In this document: positions 49,001 to 58,400 of the stretch, in pieces
Layout: each line of letters starts with the position of its first letter
Numbering within the stretch: the first letter of the stretch is position 1
Origin: Tritrichomonas foetus
Lineage: Eukaryota; Parabasalia; Tritrichomonadida; Tritrichomonadidae
DNA length: 64,000 nt
Direction of reading: 5' to 3'
Assembly: GCA_001839685.1 (NCBI GenBank)
Contig: MLAK01000363.1
Coordinates: 36,087 to 100,086 of the forward strand
Position numbers and translations under genes: made by a program
Notes under the pieces: generated by a model
The model's input: only the letters and a program-made list of their open reading frames with translations
What the model was told of the DNA's origin: nothing
Database searches by the model: none

Positions 49001-50452
49001 CAAGAGTGCAAATATTTCTTCCAAATTATTTTGTATAGGAGTCCCTGTCATTAATAATTTGTGATCTATTCTGAGACAAAACATATTTTGATAAAATTTA
49101 GAATTGATATTTTTTAAGCGATGGGCTTCATCAATGATAACAAAATGCCAATGAATGCTTGAAATAAACTGAAATTCAAAATTAACTGTTTCAACATTAG
49201 TTAGAATTATTTGGCATTTCGTAGCGAATTGGTTAGGTGGGTCATAGAAAATCTCATATTTTTTAATTACTTCTTTTGATGCTGGTGATCCATGAAATAA
49301 GATACAATCAAGATTAGTCCAATTACTTATCTCTCTTTCCCAATTTGGTAAGGTTGAAAGTGGTGCAATCACTAAAAAAGGACCACGAATTCCTAATTTT
49401 GTCACAATTTCATTCAGAAGGGCAATACACATAACAGTCTTTCCAAGACCCATTTCATCAGCCAATATTGAATTTTTATTATTGAAGTAAGAGAAAAGCA
49501 TCCAGTTGAGTGCTTCAATTTGATAAGATCTCAGTGTATTTCCATTTTTATATATCGGCAAAGAATTTTCACCTATTCCATATGGTTTTATTATTGGTAT
49601 TGGATCGATTTTGGGATGAAATACTTGTTTTTGCTGAAATTTTAATAATGCTTGTTGATCACTCACTATTGCTTCCCATGTTGCATTATCAGGTGTTACT
49701 CCCACCCACTTCACCAAATATAACTGTGTTTCACGGTTGAAAGTAATGATTCTGTCTATATCCTTTTGTGGAGGAGGTGATATGTTTCCAGGAACAGAGA
49801 GAAACGGAATGGATGGTGATTGTTTAAAACCAAATAGGCTTGCATATGATTCAAAAGTTGCTAATTGACTTTGTCCAGATGGATGTATTAAAATTTGATC
49901 AGCAGTCATCATTTTGGCCTCTGCATTAGAGGAATTCTTCATTCTAACCAAATAAAGAGGCGGGTCAGATGATAGTTTTATACCCAAAATTGTATCAATC
50001 GGCACGCTAATGTTATCATCATTATAACTATCATATGTACCCTCATTATCATCATATATTTTGTTAGTTGAAACATACTCATTATAGTTTTTTTGAATGG
50101 CGACTCTTTTGTTCCGCCGACGCGCTATTGAATCAATATCATTGTTATATATATCATTTTCTTCATAATCACAGTCCAGACTACTATTTTTCAATTTTTT
50201 TCTACTTTTTCTATTTTTTTTCTTTTTTAAGTATAAAATACTTGGATTATATTTATTTTGATTCATTAAATCAATGTTATTAAATTCAAGGGATTCTGTG
50301 GAACTTTTCACATTTTTATCTATATCTTTTGGCAAAACTGAAAAAAGGGTGTCTTTAGAATCATCTAAACTTTGATTAGATAAGTTAAAGGAACTATGCT
50401 CATCATTGGTTACTGATTTCGTACATGTTTTATTATTTTTTATTAATTCCAT
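46049..50452 (-). CDS. CHD-type SNF2 chromatin remodeller
   Basis: 1467 residues from the first ATG (50450-50452); the frame is open 40 codons further up without an ATG. Order: acidic/basic N-tail, two chromodomains (about 145-215 and 232-280, the second with LYLVKWVG..NATWE), and a SNF2 ATPase (about 305-770) with DEMGLGKT, DEAH, MLRRKKRDV and the helicase end QAQARCHRIGQ. A DNA-binding SANT/SLIDE-like region follows (NDLWTPKMRDSLHHSLLLFGYGRWDQIAN near 905). Two chromodomains plus this tail fit CHD1/CHD-group nucleosome-spacing enzymes. The first chromodomain is degenerate, so methyl-lysine reading is uncertain. Confidence 0.88.
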   Translation of the reverse strand: MELIKNNKTCTKSVTNDEHSSFNLSNQSLDDSKDTLFSVLPKDIDKNVKSSTESLEFNNIDLMNQNKYNPSILYLKKKKNRKSRKKLKNSSLDCDYEENDIYNNDIDSIARRRNKRVAIQKNYNEYVSTNKIYDDNEGTYDSYNDDNISVPIDTILGIKLSSDPPLYLVRMKNSSNAEAKMMTADQILIHPSGQSQLATFESYASLFGFKQSPSIPFLSVPGNISPPPQKDIDRIITFNRETQLYLVKWVGVTPDNATWEAIVSDQQALLKFQQKQVFHPKIDPIPIIKPYGIGENSLPIYKNGNTLRSYQIEALNWMLFSYFNNKNSILADEMGLGKTVMCIALLNEIVTKLGIRGPFLVIAPLSTLPNWEREISNWTNLDCILFHGSPASKEVIKKYEIFYDPPNQFATKCQIILTNVETVNFEFQFISSIHWHFVIIDEAHRLKNINSKFYQNMFCLRIDHKLLMTGTPIQNNLEEIFALLHFIEPNTFTSIERFQNQYNNCQTAEDVKLLKLALKPYMLRRKKRDVDTNIGSKEETIVEVELTKTQKYYYRLLIDQKSGILTSNKTYVRIRDLHNLAMQLRKVCNHPFLLPKAEDEIVRPGQNPLQVMIESSGKLVFIDKLLSKLKVQNTKVLIFSQMVRVLDILADFLNYRQYQYVRIDGSVTNRQEAIDQFNDPESGVFVFLLCTKAGGVGLNLIAATTVIIYDSDWNPQNDIQAQARCHRIGQTHEVKVYRLITRGTYESEMFERASLKLGLDQAILDTKVDGIKNNISTKEIETLLKKGAYYVYNEDESEIEKFITEDIDEILQRRTKSISHVDTDSSFSKASFIIDKDGDELDVNDKNFWKRLLSNPEMEESEKPISYPRERKTRHSPGFMDISKDETFNVANDLWTPKMRDSLHHSLLLFGYGRWDQIANAIGVLTLDMIIDGSSIILFILSLSLEKPEEHLKYITDRNFKLTTKQRGIMNSDAFCSRKWRNSLHKHADQDVRRLIQLKTLIEWAKNGRKTPDTTCRGKWNNEDDFVLLSLTFMHGWGNWESIFNDPKMGRKKKPSKKFCTSRLIQLIDSLYECHTFHFLQISSDPLPGGNIPKILKILAEIGKNTDMIDDIDGNEICLDTIELLINASKIISTLEPNIPLKFIVNTIERISPNNGAVIAKYLNVEKSKRICRNIKWLQRISDFMKNGIPNLDMIEYIVQTNAHPEWWKSEIHDLFILNYINEKGFYNLGLAVLENENFQKNLTPKEMDYYSFLIERKKKFDFLKAAKGQIGFIFVENRLIEWIENFIHDIGGWNTPKYIDVPEKFQSDIRLPITCSNIIIESIGDGELHMIDNSILFKCKFRSKIYYKNTFYTCKIVTPNEFVIQKGTLKLWRGRTPLEVWGKVDPYFKDNPYETFGFGCDIIQYYYIKTTKSNPFPENYTQPKINFYQTDLIVIPTLTLKSNTRTSRRSNTKSDSDSNDYDFKYE

Positions 50453-53400
50453 TTCAGATGAAATGAATTCATGATTCCAATTGTATGCATCCGAAATCAA
50501 TTTCAATGCTTTCTCAATTTCGTATCTGAAAAATTGAATAGGTATCCAACTTTCAATTAATTTTTTTTCTGTATCTTATTCAAATTTGGGATTGGGAAAG
50601 GATAAAAGAGACATGTTTTTCAAATAAATGGGACATACTCATGAAATAATTTCTCTTCATTCTACATTAATTAGGCTTTGAAGTACGATTGTGTTGGCAA
50701 TGCTTAATAATATGCTTTGCAATCATGATCTGCAAAAGGATCCGATTTTGGAAATGATTTATTCTAACAAACAGGAATTTGGTGTACTTATAGTGTACAC
50801 CAATATTTGTGGGTTTGGAACAAGAAGGTTAAACAATTTAATTTCAATGAATTCAATCATTTTTATATAAAAAGGCGTCTATGTACCATGACAAAGTCTT
50901 CAAATGTATTATAGACATTAGTTTTGATAATAGAAAAAAGAAATGTGTGAATTAATTCAGCCGAATATCGTTTCCGATTATATTGCTACACATTTTATTG
51001 TTTTTATACAAATAGAGTACTTTGCTAGGATTTTTTTTAGCGGTTCTTCGGGTGAATGTGATTAATTCTTAATTTCGAGTGAGTGAAGGGAAAAGGTTAT
51101 ATTTGTTGTTTTTTTCATGTTTAAATCTTATTATAATTATGAAATCTTCAGATATCTTTCAAAAAAAGCGAAAAAACGTAGATTATGAAATCGAAATTTT
51201 GAGAGAGGGGCATATTTTCTTTTTTTAATTCTATTGCTACTAATACTACAAGTATTGATTGAATGATAGAGATCAGAAAACACAGTTTCTTTCTTCAGTC
51301 AGAAAACAGAGAAATTATTGGAAAATTATTTCGCTATTATTTCTTAAACTTTCTAAACGTATTTCCATAATATAAATGATAGTTCTTATTTGTTTTCTTG
51401 ACGATTTTTATGGTTCTATTACAAATACAAAAAACTTCTCATTTCTCCAAAACGTTTTTGCTTAAATTGACCAGAAAGTAACTTAGAATGTTAAGAAATT
51501 AGATGATTAATAAATATTATTCGAAAACAACAGATCAATAACAAACAAAACTAGATTTTTGCTCAAATGGATGGTGTTAATATGTATAAAAACTCATTTT
51601 GATTGATTTCTTCAATCCAAAATCATCAGAATCTCTCAACCCAATAGATGATAAAAAAAGGTGGATAAAAAAATGTTCAAGAATTTGGTTTAATTAAAAG
51701 ATGTTGATCCTTGTCAGATAAGGATCGCTGTGCCCAGTTTTTGCCCCACTGGGCTGAACATCTGGCAGACTTCTCACTAGCCTATTTTACAGGCAACAAG
51801 CTTTTATCATTATAGAGATTTTTAGTATTGCTATTATTTTCGGTTTTTCTCTAAAAACTATCAAAAATTGAGATTAATTTACATTTGATTTGATGTTCTT
51901 TTGATGTGACCTATCTAATAATTTATCATTGAAATTTCACCATAAACCGCTTTTATTTTCACCATTTCAAAATTGAATAACTTTACAGGACAACTTTGAT
52001 AAAAAATGATGTTTTATCACAGCATAATTAGTCAAAATTGAGTGGTTTCAAACCAATGGTTTGTCTGGACACTGGGCAAAATTGGACTACTGTCCATCAA
52101 AGCTTGTCAATTTTTTATGATGAAAAAAATGCGGTTTGTGGTGAAATTTGTTTCGCTAGACTCACTGACATTGAAAAAAGTAATGTTCTTTCGGTTTGAT
52201 ATTGTATATATATATAGTACCTGAATATCCCCCATGAAGCCGATATATTATCATTTTGTTGAGAGACCAATAAAGTCAAAATATGAAAAATGGCAAAAAA
52301 TAAAAATATGAATATATCGATATAAAACCTATTAATATATTTAATAACGAATAATTATTTTCATAATAATTAATTATAATAGGAATAATAATATTAATAA
52401 AAAATAATAGTAGCAAATGGAGATATATGTATTTAAAAAAACTGACTAAAAAGTTTGATTTTCTCCTGAAATTTCTTACAGATTTTTTTTTTATTACTTC
52501 ATTATATTCTATGTCATATGCTGTGTTAAATAAGCCAGAGAAAATATGGGATAGTTACATAAGTTATTGAGACATGATCATTGACCAAATAAATTCTCAA
52601 ATAATCTTAAAGTACGAAATCAAAAGGAAAGGGAAAACAATAGAGAAAGACAGATTAATATTTCAAAAGCAAAAAATATTACTCAACAAAAATGTGAAAA
52701 TATGAGAAATAGAAAACAATAAATGTGCTTAAAACGAATATCAATCATGGAAATAATAAATTAAAACATTCAAAACATCATAATGATTAAAAAGGTTTTA
52801 ATTTTTTTTTTTTTTATTGATAACATTGATTTTACTTCGTTATTTTTTCGAATACTGTTTCATAAAATTATCGGTAAACATTTAAATGCTCCAAGAAGTG
52901 GTATATTGAAACCAAATATATCTAGATCACCTTTTTAAAATGTTACACAATATCTGCTTGATGTACCTTATAACGATTTCAATTAAACAAAATGAATGAT
53001 TAAATGCACCGATAAAGTGGCTATTCAAGCTTACATTAATGATGATTTCATTGTTTCTTCGTAAAAAAATGATTTCCGAGAAAATGTTTAATCCAGAGAT
53101 AATGATCGGCTTTTAATAGAAAATTTAAAAAAACATTGAATTCCCTAAATTTTTGTCTTTCTCAATAATAGAAAAGAAATAAACATACAGTTTCTAATTA
53201 AATATTAATATATACATTTTTTTGGCAAAAATGAAAAAGAAATATGATATTATTATTTTTTGAAATATAAATACTTCAATTATTTTTTCAATAGTTTATT
53301 CTTCTCATTTTCTATTGTTATGTTTTCCAAAAAGATTCATCATGCCAATTTGATTTTTCTTTTTCCTCTTTTTTTAATAATAATAAAATATAATTCAATA

Positions 53401-55408
53401 TTTATAAGAATTTATTAATGTTTTCGTAAAATAACTCATAACCATCAGCAACTCGGTTTTATATTTAATAAGAAATTCATTTTATATATTCAGTAAAAAA
53501 AGAGTATAAAGGAGCGCAAACACTCTTCTAAAATTCATGAATAAATAATGAAATTCCAAAAAAACAGAGAAGATTTCAAACTAAAGTGACCAATCTTAAA
53601 TTGAATAGTGAAATTCCAAGATTTAATAGACATTCAAGCTCTAAACTAAAAATTAGGTATTTAGAGAAACATATTATACACAAACAACGACAAATTGTCT
53701 AGGCAGGCAAGATTCTACATTCACGCCCAGAAATAATTTATGGTTTCCCCTCATTATTTTCCATCTTTGAATAAACCCTATGTTATACATTCTGCTTTTC
53801 TTTTATTTTCGTAATTCATATTTTTTTGATTATCGAGAAACATATTTTGTTGCTTTATACATATACTATAAGTCATATTTTTCAAACATCAACTCTGCTA
53901 ATTCTTTCAAACTATTTAAGCGAGCTAGCTTCATCGAAATGATGAATGAATGGTTATTAAATCTAAAAACACAAAATACAAATGCAGGAGTGTTTAAAAA
54001 TAAACAAAAATCTTTAAATAGAATTTATTTAATACAATAAATCCAATAAAACTTAAAATAGAAAAAGGACAAAGTTTCTTCATGGAACAATTAATAAACG
54101 CGTTAACGATAAAATTGACTTATCACTCTTTCAATCTAAATTTAGATTTTGTTAAAACTGTGAAAAAGTGGAATCAAAAATTGTAATTTTTCAATTTTTT
54201 TCAACTTGAGGTCAAAGTTTGACCAAGTCTCATGTTTGATATATTCAAATAAGATGAACGTTTAAAATAAATTTCCAATAAAGAAGAGAAGATTTTTTTC
54301 AAGAATTTTTTCCTCATTCATTTTGGAAATTCTAATTCTCAATGGTTTAAAAATCTTTTTTGGACACATTTTTTGTTTTTTTGGGATGATCATGTCGGGA
54401 TCAATGCCTTCATGATTTTTGGATGAAATATATTTTTCTATTTAATTTTTAACCACCATTGCGAAACAAAATTGAATACTTCATTTCATATTTTGGTTTA
54501 ACACAAAACTAATTTTGGAAGTAAAGTTAATATTTTCATCTGTATGCATGGTATTTGAATAAAATAAATATAATTTCTTTCTGAGTAGAATTCGGAAAGT
54601 GAAAAATGAGATATGCTCTAAAAACAAATGACATTTTTCTGAGCAAATATTTAGATGTTCAATTGAATAGTTCAAGTCGAATATAATAAAATTTATTTCA
54701 AATCCAATTTTATCTGATTTAATTTATTTCAATTTTTCTGAATGCTCAAACGATCAACATAGAAACTTCACAATTTTTTCACTTAGATTTGGGTCGTTCA
54801 ACACTTTTCTTTCAGGAATAATGCTTTTAATTCGAATGGAAATAAATATATTCCGATGGGATTAAGTAAAATTATTTTTCATATCGAGATTGGAATTTTC
54901 AACCAATTATTTTTTTCTGATAAAAAAATTTGCAGTTGGAAATATTAATATTATATTGAGAAATAAATGGAATATCGATTTTTAAAGACTTATTTTATAT
55001 ATTGCGTATAATATTAATATATAGAACTTCATTTAAAGCAAACTAACTTGTGTCATCTTCGAAGAAAAACATATATTACTTTGACATTTTTTTGAATCTT
55101 TAATATCTTTTAAGGACAAACGTTATTTCTTCTGATGAAATAAATAAAATCGTCTGAATTTTCTAAACTCTTTTGAAAAAATGAAGAATCACGATTTTTC
55201 ATAAGTTTCGAGATTGAAAAAGTTTCCCCATGAAAATTATTGAAAAATTCAGAATCGTTCTTTTCATTTCTTAGAAATTTTTGAATGCAGTGATTCGTAC
55301 TGAATCGACATTCCTATATTTTTCTTTCAATAGAAATTTGTGAAAGCGATATTGAAAGAAATGTAATGTTTTGAATATGCTAAATAACGAACTCAAAACA
55401 AAACAAGA
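50453..55408. other. Five-kilobase gene-poor divergent region
   Basis: The largest gap in the window, between the starts of the CHD-type and cyclase genes. It is very AT-rich with poly-T runs. Open frames of 60-86 codons (52042-52224, 53780-54040, 54481-54675) are hydrophobic, rich in AT codons and have no family resemblance, so I do not call them. The exceptions in composition are the islands at 51,699-51,794 and about 52,044-52,092. Confidence 0.55.
51699..51794. ncRNA. Structured RNA candidate: three-way junction plus hairpin
   Basis: A GC-richer island in very AT-rich DNA folds without mismatches. The outer stem AGATGTT (51699-51705) pairs with AACATCT (51757-51763). Inside, GATCCTT/AAGGATC (706-712 with 720-726) and GCCCAGT/ACTGGGC (732-738 with 748-754) form two arms, with CTGT in the linker. 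A further hairpin GCCT/AGGC is at 51780-51794. ATGATAAAA (51648-51656) and TTTTATCAT (51802-51810) can enclose the whole. The layout recalls an SRP Alu domain, but no SRP S domain was found. Strand is undetermined. It may instead be a transposon end. Confidence 0.45.
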
Positions 55409-58400
55409 ATGCATGCCGCTGCCCCAAAACCTGTTGAATCATCTACGTTATCAAAATCTCAAACTTCGTTGGCTGGGCAGCAACAAAAGAAAGACTTAAT
55501 CGAAGGAAAAACATCAATTATCGACTTAATATTTCCAATGTGCGATGAAATGCTAAAAAGCACTTATATACCCAAATTTTTATATTACATTCTTTTCCTC
55601 TTCATTACAATTGAAATAGTCAGTGTTTCGTTTTGGATCCAATTGCCTAATTTTACTGACACCGAAAGTTTAGCAGGCTCTATTTTGAAATATTTTTGGA
55701 TGATATCGTTTTTTTCAAACTTGGAGATCAATCAAAGTGAACTGACGACAAGATTTGTAATTACAACCATTATCACAATCATCTATTTTTCCATATTGAT
55801 TATTCAAGGCCTTATATATCACAACCAAAGGCGCTTTATAAAATGGACACTCTTCCTCACAAGATTTTTCATCGAATTCATTCCCATTATATGCTTATGC
55901 CCCCTTGGCAATTTTATCGGTCAAAATATATATGTAATGATTAGAGAGAGGGCAACATATTCAATTATCTACTTTGTTTTTAATTTAATATATTTGTGCT
56001 GCTTTTTATTCGCACACTATTTAATGTCTTATTTATTTGCTGCAAGCACTTATATTTCGACAGCACCCACAGCTTGTTGGAGTGGTACATTTCACTTTAT
56101 TTATATTGTTGGTGTTTCTCTATTTCCACTCTTCGCTTACATTCTCCAATCATTTGCTAATTGGATGAATGATGTTTTAATTGTGATCAAAATAGCATTC
56201 AATTTCTTTATTATGTGGAATACAACTTTTCTTCCTTTTGTAAATTATCACACAAATACAATCATTGCTTCTTTGTTTACAGCATTAGTTCCACTTGATA
56301 TTATGGCCTTAATTCATTATAATGGAGTTGTAATCGCAACTCATTGGAAGTTTCTTGCCTTTATTGTAGTTTTTGCCGGATCATTCGGAATTTGGAGACT
56401 TTTAACTAATTTTATTGTTCGAAAAGTTAAGAAAAATTTGTCTAGATCTGCCTTAGAAGGGGTTGAACCAAGTGAAGAAGCAGATCCACCTGCTGCAACA
56501 TCAAGAGATTACTTAGTTTTAACAGATGTTGTTGAAAGACAGCATTATTTAAACTTACAATTACATAAATCAGAACTAAAGGCAGAATTGTATTTAAGAA
56601 TTGGTATATCAACACAATGTAGTTTATTTTTGGATTGGTCTTTAATGAAATTCATTGCAGAATATCACAATAATAATCGAATGTTGAGCTTAATTACACA
56701 ATATTTGAGCTATTTCCCTTGTGAAATTCGACTTTTGAATTACTTCTTTTTCACAGTAATGAGTAAGCCAAATCTTAGAGTTGATCAAAGATTCATGATT
56801 TATCAAGTTCATCATGTAAAAGGATTAAGACAAAGCTCAGCATCTTCCGAAATTACAGATAAATTAATGGAAATGAAAGCTAAATCACTTTCAGGAATTA
56901 ATGATGTTCGAAACTTTTGGTTAAATGTTCCCATGGATCCATCATTTTTATATAATATTAGAAAGAACACCAATCATACATGTGCATTATTTAAGGAAAG
57001 TATTGATAGATGGCCAAATAATTGTAGATTATGTGAAGACTATTCCACATATTTAATCGAGTGTGCTACAAACTTTACTGAAGGTCTTAAAATAAAGCAT
57101 AGATCAGAACTTATTGAACAAGGGAAGAATTTCGTTGTCGATTTATCTTTCCGATCACTTGTTCGTTCATATCCGCAATACTTAAAAGGTGGATTTATGG
57201 ATATTAAAGGAAACGTATTAAATCGAAATATGTCTGGAAATATGGGTAGTCAAAGATCACAAAATTCTTCAGGCTCTCAAACCTCACAAATGTCTACAGG
57301 CACAATGGATGGTGAATTAGATTTAGAAATTGAAGAACAACTTGCAAAAGCATCTTTTTCTTTTCATCGTCTTCGTCTTGCTTATCAAAGATCTCTACAA
57401 TATAGAAAATCGCATACTAATCAAAGGCTGAAGTATTTATCGATCTTAGCAACTGCTTTATCGATAGCAGTTGTTTTGTTTTTATATATTTATTATTATA
57501 ATATATTTCAAGAAAGATCTGATAACATGGAACAACAATTAATGCTTAACCATTTCAGATATGGATTTGATTCCGCAGTTGCTACAGTTGTCACTCATTG
57601 GGCTAATAGAAATAATTTAATCAGTGATGAATTGCTCGGTAATGAAACATTCGGACTTGCTATGAAGAGTCCCAAAACCAATGACCATAATCTTCAATTT
57701 AGTAGCTATAAACATGTATATGATCCTAAATATGGTTTACCAGAAAAAGATTTTAATATGGTTGATGAAATTCAAAGATGGGTTGAATTTAGTCGTGACA
57801 GTCTTGAAGAATTCATATCTGATATTATTGATATTGCTTCACAAGGAGAACGTGTTTCACAGATATTTTCTACAATGGTATCACGAGTTGTGTCTATAGA
57901 TTTCTGTGATTCTAATTCCACTTCTGTTTGGGCTATCAATAATCCAGTTAATGAAACTTTGAAATCTGCAATGACTTACGGCTTATTGAAACTTGCAAAT
58001 CTATCTCATGTTAAATATTCTGATGCTTATGATTGGCATGTAAATAAAGGATTATGTGAATGTATCATCAATATTCAATCAATGTATAGTGCTTTTGATT
58101 CGTTAACTATTACCATTGCAGAAGATCAAGCTCTATCCAGAGATCAAGTTCGTAGTAACAACTTTTTCATGATGGCAGTTTTGAGTGTGTCATTTTTCGT
58201 TGTTATCGAAGTTATTCTTAATATTGCCTTGACTTTAACAATTTTTGAGCTTAATAAACTACTTCGAACAATGGCTGATGTTGATAAACAAAGTCGTGAA
58301 ACAGCGTCGCTTCCATTCAAAAAGTCAACTAATTCCGAACAAGAAACATTGAATCAAACCAAAGCCAAAAGATCAATTTCACCACCTTTCTTATATTTCA

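Noticed and set aside
51699..51794. Calling the structured island SRP RNA
   Set aside because: The Alu-like topology is suggestive, but UGU is followed by GC rather than NR, and no helix 8 with its tetraloop and symmetric loop was found nearby.
53566..53585. ACAGAGAAGATT, identical to the U6 snRNA core
   Set aside because: The following sequence lacks the conserved U6 AGCATGGCCCCTGC part and no U6 stem-loops surround it. A chance match.
53780..54040. 86-residue plus-strand frame
   Set aside because: It has AT-driven composition, no family resemblance and no initiator. Not supported.
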